Of a stretch of DNA of 64,000 nucleotides, positions 22,399 to 34,000 are shown piece by piece. The notes below the pieces were generated by a model. The model was given only the letters and a program-made list of their open reading frames with translations. It was not told the DNA's origin and made no database searches. Origin of the DNA: Eutreptiella sp. 'Long Island Sound 2002' (Eukaryota; Euglenozoa; Euglenophyceae; Eutreptiales; Eutreptiaceae); assembly GCA_964036045.1 (NCBI GenBank), contig OZ038384.1, positions 31,291,771 to 31,355,770 of the forward strand. The letters run 5' to 3'. Made by a program: the position numbers and the translations under genes. The stretch's first letter is position 1. Each line of letters starts with the position of its first letter.

Positions 22399-23398
22399 TG
22401 TTAAAAGTCCATGAAGGAGCAAGAATTCCTCAAAATATTCGATTCATATGGAGCAATGGTATTCTTCTTTATTGGAGTTTGGTTGGGACATTGGGGGAAA
22501 ATGTATCCATGGAGCTTGATCACTTCCGATATGGGTGAAAGACACTGAGTGGCCTAACTTTAATTCAAAAGAGGGTTTATCTATTATATTATATTCCATG
22601 AGTTATTGTTTGTTATTCCATTGTTTCTTCTTTGAACATTATTTGTATGATAGCACAACATGGGTGTTGGCCTTTGCTTTATCTATTTTTTTGGGCTAGT
22701 CTCATGGAGGCTGAGCTGTTCAGTAATCTGCATTTTTCTCCAATATATGGTTGTTTCACAGAAAAAGAATATGAATTTCAGAATCAGCATAAAATTCCGC
22801 ATCTATATAGTGGTCAGAAGACTATTTCATTTTTTGGCCATTTTTGCCCTGTGAGCGCGCCGCTTCCACCATGGGCAGATCCTACTGAGTTCTGAGGTCA
22901 TCAGGGTAGTTCCTACTGAGTTGTGCAGTCACAAATTAATTATTCCCTGAGCTACAGAAAATTTCTGGCAGACATTTGAAATGATTTTCTATCATTTTTT
23001 AGCATGTTAAAACCATTTTTCTTTCGTCTGTTTGACTATCTCTGCAGGAAGCCTGATTTCTGAGATATACCATTTTTGCCCTGATCTGTGGTCACTGTCC
23101 ACTGTCGCTGAGTGCAGACTGAAGTACTGAGTGGTCCTGATGCATACATGCATGCATATGAGCGAACACAAGGCCCAACATCACCCATTGTTTGTCTGTG
23201 CTTTGTACAGCCCCATCAAGTTCTTCATTATTTAATTGATCCCAGTTCTGCTCGTCTTGGAGTCTTGTTCTGGTTTTATTTTCCACTGAAATCTTTGAGT
23301 ACCTGAAATGGAGCAGGAACAAACACCAAAGCAAGTGCAACCAGAGGCCACAAGGACTATTTCAATAGAGCAACAAGATGCAAAGCGGGAATTTAACA
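22399..23398 (+). repeat. Element B 5' LTR
   Basis: 1000 bp, beginning TGTTAAAAG and ending TTAACA, with one base before the PBS. The first 700 bp align end to end with 63302-64000. Short frames inside the LTR occur in both copies and are not genes. Confidence 0.88.
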
Positions 23399-25616
23399 GT
23401 GGTAGCAGAGGTATGGATGCTACTGTGCACGATATCCATTCCACACATCGAAGCGTCGATCTCGCGAGTTCTAGCAACGTCGACGATCAACAAGCGTCAC
23501 TGGCGTCTTTCGTTCACGGAGCACAAGAAGATGATGGGGCGAATCAAGAAAGGCAACCTTTACCTCAATCATATGAAGGTTACCAACCCATGGGAAAACA
23601 AGAACTGGATTCTATTGGCGATCCATATGCCTTATTATTGGCTGGCTTGGTTGAACGCGAGCGTGTTTTACGCGTCGAAGAAGAGAACATGCAGAATTTC
23701 TTTTATTTACAAGAGACGCTGGTTTTCAACAAGACCGCAGCCTCAATTCGAGAGAGCAACGCGCGCAGAGGCTTGACCAGTTCGATTCCAGGTATGAGTT
23801 CGCCGAATTTCCCGTCAGGATCTACTACGACACCTGTTCCTCTCAGTCCGCCGGCAATTATTCTGGAATCTACGTCGACGTCAAAGGATCACATTTCAGG
23901 AGACGATCACAGAGTACCTGTTTGGACGTCGAGTTCCGAAGTTGAGCATGATTTCTCCGAAGGTTCTTACGAGTTACCTGAGACGAAATTTGCAAAGGAG
24001 CTAAAAGATGAAATTGGCGAACTGATGGAGGAGCAGCACGAAGAAATGAGTGGCTGGCTGGAAGACTATTTATTGACGGATCTCAGGGAGAAAATGAAGC
24101 ACACAGCTACCGAAGTACAAGAGAAGCGTACGCGTAAGACACTTGAGGGAAAATCCAAAGTTGAATTTCACAAGAGTCTCTCCAACGATTCTGAGGAAGA
24201 AGTCCTGGAGACGAATGACCCTCTTCTTTTGAAGGTGCTTCAGCGCATTGATCGGATGGACGAGAAGATCTCCAAGACGTCCGAAGACGTACGGCGCATG
24301 CCTACCTCCAGTCATTCACCACCTACCAAGAGTCCCTTTGTTACGAGAGAATCGTCGGCTTTTGCAACGCTCACCGAAGTATGTGGGGGTGTGCACAAAT
24401 ATGGTTGGTCGGATGACAGTGAGGACGATAAGACTAACGCGCTGAAAATAGAAATTCCGCCATTCGATGGGCGCAACGTTGAGAAGTATGCAGAAAAATT
24501 TGGAAGATACCTGGTGCTCACTGGCAAGACCAAAGCCAAAGATCGGGTAAAAGCTAACCTCATCGTTCAGGGCATCAAGGATTCTGAACTTCAAGAAAGA
24601 GTCTCCAAGTTGCTCAAATCAGCCACAAGCTTTGAAGACTTTCTAAAAAAGCTCCAAGACCTCTATCCTACGCTGGAGACGGACCTCTCAATTCTGGGTG
24701 AAATTTCGAAGGTGTCCCATTTACCCTACGACCCGAAGCCAGAGCAAGTGGTCAAATTGTTCGAAACACTGGAAAGGCTGTTCGATAAGTTTGGTTATGA
24801 CGGAGGAGCGCAAACTCATGGAACTTTCCTCGAAAGTAAATGATAAGCTTTTCGTCGAATGGACGAAGGACGATAAGGTTTTTGCAAGGATGCACTCTTA
24901 TGCTTCATTGAAGGATTTCATGAAGGAGCGCGCACAACTTTCTGTCGGGTTTAAGCATCTTGCCGCCTCTCGTGGCTCTACGTCCGGGGGCACTACTTCG
25001 AGTCGATACCAAGAAAAGCAGAGAGATAAGGAAAAGGACACCTCTTTCTCTCGAGGATCATCGTCTGGAGGTTCAGCTCCCAAGGCGGACATCTCCGAGC
25101 TCCTCTCCAAATGCCACTCGATGATTGCGGAGCTAAGAGTCTCTGAGAGAGAAGGCAAAGGTGACAAAGAAGGAAAAGGTTCTGGCAAAGGAAAAGGTCG
25201 CGGAAGAGGAAAAGGTCAAGGAGGCAGAGGAGGCAAAGCACAGATGGACCCCAACGCGCTGATCGCAGAATTCAAGGCCCGCATACAGTGCAAACACTGT
25301 GGCAAAACCAACCATTATAGCGATCACTGCTTTGAGATCCAAAGAAAACAGAGAGAGGATCGACTCAAGACCTTCCTGATCCAATCCGGTCTCAGTGAGG
25401 AGGCAGCCCAAAAGGCCGGTGGAAGACGCTAAGAAGAAATGGAAGGACCAGAAGCAAAAGGGACCAAAAGCTGGCCAAAGAAAGAAAGATGCATCTGGCC
25501 CCTCCGCAGCAAGTGCTGGTGCTGGCGCCCCCTCAGCAGAGACCAAACCGATGCAGGAGGACACTGAGGAGTCAAGCCAGGAACAGGAAGAGAGATCTGG
25601 CATTTTCGGAGGTTGA
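23308..25616 (+). pseudogene. gag: Element B Gag (first copy)
   Basis: The frame opens at an ATG in the LTR (23308) and passes through the PBS. A second ATG follows directly at 23413. The capsid part (about 24450-24800) reads PPFDGRNVEKYAEKFGRYL, ATSFEDFLKKLQDLYPTLE, and aligns by eye with the Gag of D. A frameshift near 24800 moves to the 24698-25432 frame. That frame carries a GKGKGRGRGKG tract and a canonical CX2CX4HX4C zinc knuckle (25289-25330). A further phase change near 25400 leads to the basic C-terminus ending at 25616. The first frameshift is shared with the second copy, so it predates the 2.6-kb duplication. Confidence 0.8.
23400..23411 (+). promoter_or_regulatory. Element B primer-binding site (initiator tRNA-Met)
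   Basis: TGGTAGCAGAGG lies immediately after the LTR and is the same 12-mer as in A and C. It is translated G-S-R-G within the gag frame. Confidence 0.9.
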
Positions 25617-25702
25617 GAAAATCGTGGACCTGCTTCGAACAGCTGTCAAGGACGGTCTGACGCTGTGACTACCCGTGGTTGTGGAGGAGGAGACTTGTGA
25701 CG

Positions 25703-25706
25703 CCGT
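25703..25706 (+). other. Left target-site duplication of element C (CCGT)
   Basis: CCGT directly precedes the left LTR at 25707 and recurs at 38923-38926 directly after the right LTR. The unoccupied paralogous site near 45555 reads GACGTCGTATTGG, with one copy of the motif. Confidence 0.85.
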
Positions 25707-28073
25707 TGAAGCCGGTTCAGACCCCCGTGGCCATCTTGGGGTCACTTGGGGTGTGTATCTATGTGCCGGCAAGCCGCCATTGGCTGATATCATACTCTCC
25801 CATCCACCTGATCTAACCCGATGTGATAGTGTGATAGGTTTGGCCATTCCGGCTATGAGCGGCCATATTCAGAACCGAGGCGCCGCCAGCGGAGATTTAT
25901 ATATCGGAATATCAGGAATCAACAGGGTTTTATTATCATAATGTTTCCGTAATTTTTCAGCCTTTCGTTCTGATGGTCAATGTATCGGCGACTGTCAGTT
26001 GGCTCGCGATTTTGCGTTAACCGATTCGTTAACTGTTATTTCCAGATATTTTGGCGGATATTCCGTTGAAGGCTCAGATTTCATCAGCAAAGGGTTCGTT
26101 GCTTCCGCAATTCTCTAAATAAGCACTCGAAATTTTAATCAGAATTTTTCGCGATGTCGAAATCGGATTTTCGACTTCGACATCGCCGCACTTGATTTGG
26201 ACTTCGTCGAGTGGTCATACTCTTTTCCCTATGCCCGAATCAGGTTTCCCTTATATTTGCCACCCATTTGACTTGGAGATATAAGGGAAACAAAAGCGAA
26301 TCGTGGGACCACTTTGAAGAGCCATATCTACAAGCGAGTGTGAGGAAAGAGAATAAGGAAGGTTGGGTTGGAACTGCCTTGGTCTCAACTTAATTTAGGA
26401 AGCATCAAACGCCTTTGGTGTGTACGCATGCCCGATATAGCAAGGGATAATGGTCAAGAGGGTATAAAGTGATATATAACTCTTGGACCGTGCAACCGAA
26501 TATTTTAATGCGGCTTTCGAGTGTGCCGCGAGTGTGCCGCATGAATGTTGGGGTTGCATAGCAACTTTCCTTGGGTTCCTACGTATTTTTAACGTGAAGT
26601 TATGCCAATGGAGGGACATGGCATATCATGGTGGGAGCCACATTTGAGGGTATGTTTTATATGCATGGTATATGTCTTGATATGCTCACGCCCATGTTAT
26701 ATATCTTCGTGTGGCCGAAGAGATGGGGAACCATACGTGACAAGGGTTTTGCCCATGTCCCAATTGTGGAATTCAAAGCGCTAGACCAAGTCTACCGCGT
26801 ATGTATTGCTCATGGTATGTTTGACAAAGAGATCCATGGGTGCACTCTCATTTTCATGGGGCATGTAGATATTAGTGGCGAAGGTATCTCCATGCGCCCG
26901 ATTGGGGAGCCAAGTGGGGGAATTGTTCGCAAATGGTTCCAATCATTTGTGTATTGAACCATGAGCGGATATCATGGGTGAGCATAGAGATATATTATCA
27001 TGACAACTTTGTATTTGGTCATATTTTCATGTTTTTGACCTCAATTTTTGCTCATTTTTGCGTTTTGTGTACTCACCTGGTCAGCAAACAGCAAGAAGCC
27101 TATGGAGAGTCGAACCATGGTATGTTGTTCATATGTTGGCATATGCTTTGGAGTCGAGCACCACCATATGCCGGATCGCGTACTCCATTTGGCTTGGCGC
27201 ATGAAGGATCACAAGAATTGGTCTCAAGATCATGGGCTGACTTGGGCAGTGCGTGGCGCCCATATCCGAAGGGGTTTTGAGGGTAAATTGGGGATGTACT
27301 TGGGCATTGGCCTTTGGTCTCCATCCTCCATGAATATTAGACTTCGATTCCATGCATGCTTTGAGCCTTCGGATAAGTAGTAACTTCAATTTTGAGCATA
27401 TTTTTGATATATGGCCAATATGGTGTGAATTGGCAGTTTTTTGGCATGTTATGAGTTCAAACTCATAGGTCATTTCTCTAATCCCATTCGACACCAAGTC
27501 CAACCAAGGTTATGTCAGGGTAGGGCATGGTCCTGAGTGCCACTCTAGGCCATGACACGCCACCTTCCCTATTGGGCTAGGATTTAGAGGCTTGGGAGTG
27601 AACACATTTTTGGGGTTTATGTAGTGATTTTTGACATATGGCATTTATCCATCTGATTGGACTGGGTTCAGGGCATCATGTTGGTGAGACAAGGGAAGAT
27701 CTTGAGTCCAGGGAATGATGGGTCTATGGCTGTGATTGTGCAAGTTTCCATCTCTCCCCAACTTTGCTTCATTTGTGTTCATATGCCAATTTCAGGGCTT
27801 TCTTCCTTGGTGCAATTCTTGTACATGCCCGCCACCGTGGGAATACCGGTGTGCTGAACGAAAGCCCGCAGCCTGATTTGGATTGTGAATTGGGTTATTG
27901 CTGTACTTGTGGGATCTGGTTGCCATTCAGGGTTGAAGGAGGATTTTATTTTCTATATTTTTGGATTTGGACCCTGGTAATTGAGGAATGCAATCGTTGA
28001 TCCGGAGTAAATCAGCAGGGGTTACAGGCGGAAGGGGCACAGCGGGGGCCGGTCCTGGTAGGGACCTTCTTTA
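25707..28073 (+). repeat. Element C 5' LTR
   Basis: 2367 bp, from TGAAGCCGG to CTTCTTTA, directly followed by the PBS. It ends in TA rather than the usual CA. It contains the gag ATG at 27988, 86 bp before its end. It matches 36556-38922 along its full length without an indel. Confidence 0.93.
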
Positions 28074-31000
28074 TGGTAGCAGAGGCTTACCTGCTGCCCC
28101 TACCAAACGCCGACCCGGGGACTTGGGCCCTTATGAGCCCTGCCCAAGTACGCCCCGGGTGCGTATTGTGGACTCGGTGGAGACCACGCCGGAGATTAGA
28201 GCCATAGAAGGACCGAGACGTTCAAGAGCATGGCGAACTCCGGAATTTGAAGCCCGAAGAGAAGAACGACACTCGGGAAGAGGAGGACGTGACATGGAGG
28301 ACCTGGTCTCCATGTGTGAGCGTCGCTGCCGAAAGGCATGCAACCTCCGCTCCGCCGCGGAGGACTCTGATGAGGCTTGCCACTCAGGCAGCAGTGGAGG
28401 ACGGGCCGGGCGCTACCGGAAGCGCGGGTCACCCAAGTCCGCGGCAAGGGACGCCGGGGCTATGGACACGGACCCCAGCCCGGTTAGGCTGTGGGAATCC
28501 GAAGGGCACTCCGAGGGCTATCGGACAGCCTACGAGCCACCTTCGGAGCCGGAGATGTCCGCGCCGATCGCCAGGGCGCATACGGCCCCCGAGCCCGCCC
28601 TGCAGCACGACGCCGAGGGCTTGGAGAGGCCAGCCAGGGCCCGGACGGCACCTGTGCCCCGGCACACGGGCCCAGAGACGGACGCCATAGGCGATACGCC
28701 TATGGGCGATGAGTCTGAGGTGCCGGGAACCGCGGGATGCGCTGAATCTGGCGGAAAGCACGCTACGTGCCACTGCGAGCACGTGTCCTTCCTCATGGGC
28801 AAGTACCCGAAGATGGGGATGGACGCCATCGTGCGTCACCTTGACCGCCTGGACAACGCCAAGGACGCTCTAGAGGAGCACGTCGCGGGGATCCTGGACG
28901 ACCAGTCGGCCGCGGAGAACCACATGGAGGAGCTGCGAGCGGATCAGGCCCGGTACCGGGAGAATCTGGAGCTGGCCCTGCAGAAGCAGCAGCAAGTGGT
29001 GGACAGCCTCCTCCACTTAGTGGAGGACATGTCGGCGCGCCTGAGAAGGCTAGAGGAGCGACAGCCCCTCGCCTCAGGTCCGGAGCTCCCGGCAAAGCCG
29101 GCCGCGGTAGAGCTGGTGGAGCGGGTTAAGACCCTCCGGAGCGCCATGGAGAAACCCATGGGCGGCCCTGCAGAGGCACCATACGCGCCTCCGCGTGTTG
29201 ACCCGGGTGCGCTGCCGTATGTTCCCCTGTTCAGCGAATCAACAATGCTCGGGGAACACACGGCACCGGCTGGGTCCATGCGGGAAGGGCACGTAGCCAC
29301 GGACCCGAGGAGCCTGACAGTGCAGATGTCCCATGCCGCCCAGGATCTACCGCCAAGTACGACTACCTATGCAGTTTATGCGGAAGAGGAGATCCAGAAC
29401 CAGACCATGCAGGGGCGAACCATGGGAAGCGCCGGCGGACATGGTCGAGGCCATCCAAGCGGAAACCTGTGGGCGAAGGACCCCAATACGGGGATATGGA
29501 CGGCCGATGGAGCAAGTCCTTCCCGCATTCCAAACCCCATGGGTTCAGGCCCAACTGGACCGCACTCCATGGAGGAGAGGGATGTACGGGGAGTGTACTC
29601 ACACCCCCCGGCCACAGGTGGTATCCGTCTCGGTGGAGTGGTGGCTGGAGACGTCGGAGACGCCATCAGGATTGACGACCTCAGGGGAATCAAAATCCCC
29701 TACTACGATGGTAACCCCTCCAATCTGGATGACTTCATCCTGGATTGGGAGGATTTCGCCGAGGAGGTCGTCGGCGAGATGCGGGGAGCGCCGCGGGATA
29801 AGTGGGTATGCCGGACATTCCCACACCGCCTGGCGCAGGACCTGAAGGAGGAGCTGCGGGATCAGATCCGAGAAGGATTGATCCGTACGGAGCAGGCCTG
29901 CCTTCAGTGGCTGGAGGATGAGGAGCGGGTGGACGCTCCGAATCAGAAGCTGGAGGACCTGTGGTCCATTCCGCTGCCGCTGGACCGCGGTGAGTTGCGG
30001 GTCCGGGAGTGGAACCGGTATCTGCGGAAGTACCGCAGATGCCTCAAGCTGGTGGAGGATTGGAACGAGGCCAGCGAGATCCGCCACCTCCTGAAGGACG
30101 TCCTCCCCGGCAGCTGGAAGAGGAGAGTGGAGGACGAGGAGAAGAAGCGCGCCAAGAGACGGGTGGCGGTGAGGATCATGGCGGCGGAGGATACCCATGC
30201 GGGTATCATGGACTTCTTCAGGAGGAACCTGGGCGAACCCGACCGGATGTTGGGCCTGAAGAACGCCGTGTACGTGGAGGTATTCGGGGACTCCATGGGG
30301 CAAAGGTTGCTGCGCCTCAACAACGTGGAGTGGAGGCGCGGGGAGCCGCTGAAGATGCAAGTCATCTTCGCTCGCATGAGCCTGGACGAGATCGTGAAGT
30401 ACATCACGGTGGAGTTGAAGCTCAATGCGAAGACCGAGGCCCACGTGCAGGATCGGCATGGTCATGGACAACGAGGACACCGAGAAGACCGCCATCATCG
30501 GGAGATCCAGGAGGACACGACCAACTCCGCGGAGGATGGTAGTGGAAGTGGCCAAGACCACTGGTCCCGGGAGGATCACGAGGAGGCCCATTTCTTTGCG
30601 TTTGTGGCGCACAACGTGAAGAACAATGGGCAGGATCGGTCCAGATGGAGCCAGGTGGGACCCAAGAAGGGCAAAGAGCCAAGGAGGATCGGGAACCCAC
30701 CGCTCTCGTTCCGGGAGTACAGGTCTCAGCACGACGGGTGCTGGGTCTGCTATGGCAAGGGAAACAACCAAACACATGACCACCGTCAGTGCAAGGTGTA
30801 TGAGGCGGACAAGAAGGCCTACTTCGCCGCCCACCCCGAGAAGAAGCCCATAGAGCAGCGGATTTCCAACTGGAAGGCGAAGGGCGGAGACGGGGGAAAA
30901 GGCCAAGGCAAAGGCCAAGGAAAAGGCGGAGGAAGAGGCTATGGTGGTGGACCTGGTCAAGACCGACGAGTGAGGTCGATCGAGGAAGTTGCTGAGGACA

Positions 31001-31095
31001 TGTTGAGGACGTTGGAGCAACTCAAAGCCCAGCAAAGTGGAGGACAAAGTCCTGGCGGATCGCAGCCGGAAGGGGCTGCGGGAAGCCAAGTCTAG
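27988..31095 (+). CDS. gag: Element C Gag
   Basis: A 1035-codon frame beginning at an ATG in the LTR U5 side and running through the PBS. The N-terminal third is Arg/Pro/Glu-rich. Residues about 290-360 form a predicted coiled coil (HLDRLDNAKDALEEHV to SARLRRLEERQP). The capsid part lies at about residues 560-810 (IPYYDGNPSNLDDFILDWEDF). A zinc-knuckle variant CX2CX8HX4C lies at 30739-30792 (CWVC...THDHRQC), with a longer middle spacing than the usual CX2CX4HX4C. A GKGQGKGQGKGGGRGYGGG tract follows. The frame stops at TAG 31093-31095. The pol frame continues in the same phase with no further stop, so Gag-Pol may arise by readthrough. Confidence 0.88.
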   Translation: MQSLIRSKSAGVTGGRGTAGAGPGRDLLYGSRGLPAAPTKRRPGDLGPYEPCPSTPRVRIVDSVETTPEIRAIEGPRRSRAWRTPEFEARREERHSGRGGRDMEDLVSMCERRCRKACNLRSAAEDSDEACHSGSSGGRAGRYRKRGSPKSAARDAGAMDTDPSPVRLWESEGHSEGYRTAYEPPSEPEMSAPIARAHTAPEPALQHDAEGLERPARARTAPVPRHTGPETDAIGDTPMGDESEVPGTAGCAESGGKHATCHCEHVSFLMGKYPKMGMDAIVRHLDRLDNAKDALEEHVAGILDDQSAAENHMEELRADQARYRENLELALQKQQQVVDSLLHLVEDMSARLRRLEERQPLASGPELPAKPAAVELVERVKTLRSAMEKPMGGPAEAPYAPPRVDPGALPYVPLFSESTMLGEHTAPAGSMREGHVATDPRSLTVQMSHAAQDLPPSTTTYAVYAEEEIQNQTMQGRTMGSAGGHGRGHPSGNLWAKDPNTGIWTADGASPSRIPNPMGSGPTGPHSMEERDVRGVYSHPPATGGIRLGGVVAGDVGDAIRIDDLRGIKIPYYDGNPSNLDDFILDWEDFAEEVVGEMRGAPRDKWVCRTFPHRLAQDLKEELRDQIREGLIRTEQACLQWLEDEERVDAPNQKLEDLWSIPLPLDRGELRVREWNRYLRKYRRCLKLVEDWNEASEIRHLLKDVLPGSWKRRVEDEEKKRAKRRVAVRIMAAEDTHAGIMDFFRRNLGEPDRMLGLKNAVYVEVFGDSMGQRLLRLNNVEWRRGEPLKMQVIFARMSLDEIVKYITVELKLNAKTEAHVQDRHGHGQRGHREDRHHREIQEDTTNSAEDGSGSGQDHWSREDHEEAHFFAFVAHNVKNNGQDRSRWSQVGPKKGKEPRRIGNPPLSFREYRSQHDGCWVCYGKGNNQTHDHRQCKVYEADKKAYFAAHPEKKPIEQRISNWKAKGGDGGKGQGKGQGKGGGRGYGGGPGQDRRVRSIEEVAEDMLRTLEQLKAQQSGGQSPGGSQPEGAAGSQV
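28074..28085 (+). promoter_or_regulatory. Element C primer-binding site (initiator tRNA-Met)
   Basis: TGGTAGCAGAGG abuts the LTR end without a spacer. It is translated within gag as G-S-R-G. Confidence 0.92.
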
Positions 31096-34000
31096 AGAAG
31101 CCCCCACGGGAGTGGGACCTCGGAGGTCTCTCCTCCGAAAATCAGTGGAATCCCAGAGAAAGCGAAGGCACATCGGGTGCCGAAGAAGGCTCCGGAAGAG
31201 CCAAAACCACTGAGCTTCGCCACTCCCAACCCCTGGAGCGCCCTGCCAAGGGAAGTACATGTGGGTACGGGACATGGCAAGAAAGAAGGAGCGACCACGG
31301 AGAGCCCCGTGGACGGGCAGGACCAACCCAAGATCTACACCATCCGTGACCATACCCTTGAAGTCCTGATGCACCCAGACGTGCTAGAGTTGCATGCCGT
31401 GAGAGTCGTCCATACACCTCATGGCGACGAGCGGCAGTTGCACTTGAAAGTGCGAGTACGGTGCGGACGAGAGGAGAAGGTGGTGGATGTGTTGGTGGAT
31501 ACGGGTGCCCAGGTGAGCCTGGTCCGGAGAGGGTTGTTCAAGGAGGATCTCCTGCAGTCCAGCCGGAGACCGGTCCGCCTGAAGGTCGCCAATGGAGAGA
31601 TCATGGGTGGTGGCACCCATGAGGCCACTATCAGTATGGAATTCTGGGAACATGAGCGCTTGAACCGCCCTGATCAGGCGAAGAGAAGCACTCTATCCGG
31701 GAACTTCTATGTGGCCGACATTACCGATTGGGATATGATCATGGGGTATGACTTCATGGTGGCAAACGCCATTGGAGCCCTTCCCCATCGCGCAACGCTG
31801 GTCCGGGAGGATGATGAATGCCTCACATGGCTGTCCACGGACTATGCATGCGGATCATCCCAATGGAATGCTGAGGAAGAGGATCGGATCGTCCAAGCGG
31901 TGCAAGCTGTGGGTGCCAAGTCCAGAGGAGACCGTGGAGTTCAGCTCACGGAGTATGGAATGGCGCCGCAGGTGTACGACAGGATGATCCAGACGCTGGG
32001 AGCCGAAGCGCCCGAGACGGACGTCTTTGCTTCCCGGGATGCCCCACTTCTGCGGAAGTGTAGGAGGCATTGGCATCGAGGAGACTCAGCCTGGCACAGG
32101 CATTGGGGTTTGAAGGAGTGGGGGCCCATGTATTGGCATGGCTCCCTGGACAATACCAGACGTACGGTGGAGACGATCATCGCGGATAGGGCGAAGGGGA
32201 TCCTGGTCATAACCGGCATAGGATCCACCCCATGTCCGCTGGAGGGTCTCAAGTCGACGCTGGACTCCATCACCCTGAACGAGATGTCATTCGGGCCAGA
32301 GGAGGAGTTGTTCATCGACGCCAAGGGTGTATCAATGCCCTCCCCGGGTCAAGCGTGGGGTACCAAGGCTTTCCTGGTGGATGGGGCGCAAGCCCAGCCC
32401 ACGGGTGATGAAGCATTCATCCGTAGGGTGGAGGCGGTGCCCATGCGGGTCATGTTTGAGCCCAAGGAGGGGACGGATCAGCCTATTGATGGCATTGACA
32501 TCCTGTCCCACTCCGAGATCAACGACGTCGTCAACTACATGCGAATGGGGATGCACGACCGTGTGGCAGCCAAGAAGAGGCGGGCCATGGTCACATCTCC
32601 GCATTGGTGGGATGACAAGATGTTGGTCACCGGCAAGTACGAGAAGGACGAGTTCGTGGCGAGGGTCATGGATCACATCGCGGACCAATACGATGGTCCG
32701 GTTGGGTCGGACCCACCAACATGGGATTTTCCAAGAATGGGAGCCGATAGCGACAGTCACCAGCCCGAGGCCGCAAATTTCCGAAGATTATCGGTGGGAA
32801 GTGCACCCCACGACGATGAAGACGGCATATCGGACGAGGAGAAGTCGGATTCGGACCCGGAAGAGGCCTATACCGCAGTGCGTTCGGTTGTATCCATACC
32901 GAAGCAAGCGGCTGAAGAGGCCCAGGAGAACCCGAAGGTCGCCGAGCTGAAGGAGAGGCTGATCAAGGCCTATCCGCGGCTATTCAGTGGCGTCGCAAAC
33001 AAGAACCCTCCAGATCGTGGGAGGTTTGGCACAGCGAAGATCAAGCTGAAGCCGAACCCCAAGATCTATCGTCATCGGGAGTACCAACTTCAGGGCGATC
33101 GGGCCGAGGCCATGAAGAAGTTGTTGGCCGAGTTCATTGAGCGGGGATGGATCGAACCCTCCGACAGTGAGTGGGCCAGCCCAGCCTTCATCGTGCCTAA
33201 GAAGGAGAAGGGCGAGTGGAGGTTGGTGGTTGATTACAGAGGTTTAAACGAGCAGACCCAGCACGACTCGTACTCGCTCCCCCTGATCGACTCCATCCTC
33301 CAAAAACAACAGAAAAAGCGCATTTTCACGGTGCTGGACCTGAAACACGGTTATCACCAGATGCCGCTACACCCGGACTCCAGGCCCTGCACAGCGATGT
33401 CGACGCCGCTGGGGCCCATGCAGCGGAAAGTGGTGCCCATGGGCGCCAAGAATGGCAACGCCGCTTTCCAGCGCATGATGGATGACCTACTCGGTCCTGT
33501 CCGGGACTGTGCCGACCCCTTCGTGGATGACATCATCATCGGGTCCGGCACGGAGAACATGACTGAGGACGAGCTCATCGACGCGCATGAGAAGGATCTG
33601 CGCCGAGTGCTCAGCGAGTTGGACAAGCACAACATGGTGTGCAAGCCCACCAAAGCCTCAGTCTTAGTGAAGGAAGTGGAGTTCGCGGGTCACGTGGTCG
33701 GTCACGGACAACGCCGTCCCATGCCTGGGAAGCTGGCGTCCCTGAACCACTGGGAGAAGCCCCAGACCATCAGCGAACTCCGATCCTTCATGGGGTTCTG
33801 CAATTACTATTCGGGCTATGTCCGGATGTATGCAGAACTGTCGGGGCCGCTGCACAAGATGTTGCAGGTGGGCAAGTTCGATGGCCGGAAGGGGAGCAAG
33901 AAGAAGCTTGCCTGGACCCCTGAAGCTGAGGATGCGTTCAACAGCCTGAAGGAGCGACTCCTGGGGCAGTTGGGGCTGTTCCTGGTGGACCCGGACAAGG

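Noticed and set aside
22632-22895. ORF repeated at 63523-63798
   Set aside because: It lies in both element B LTRs, and the similarity is explained by LTR duplication.
26211-27857. Repeated short ORFs in the element C LTRs (e.g. at 26628 and 37477)
   Set aside because: They occur identically in both LTRs because the LTRs are duplicates. They have no recognisable domain and lie in non-coding LTR sequence.
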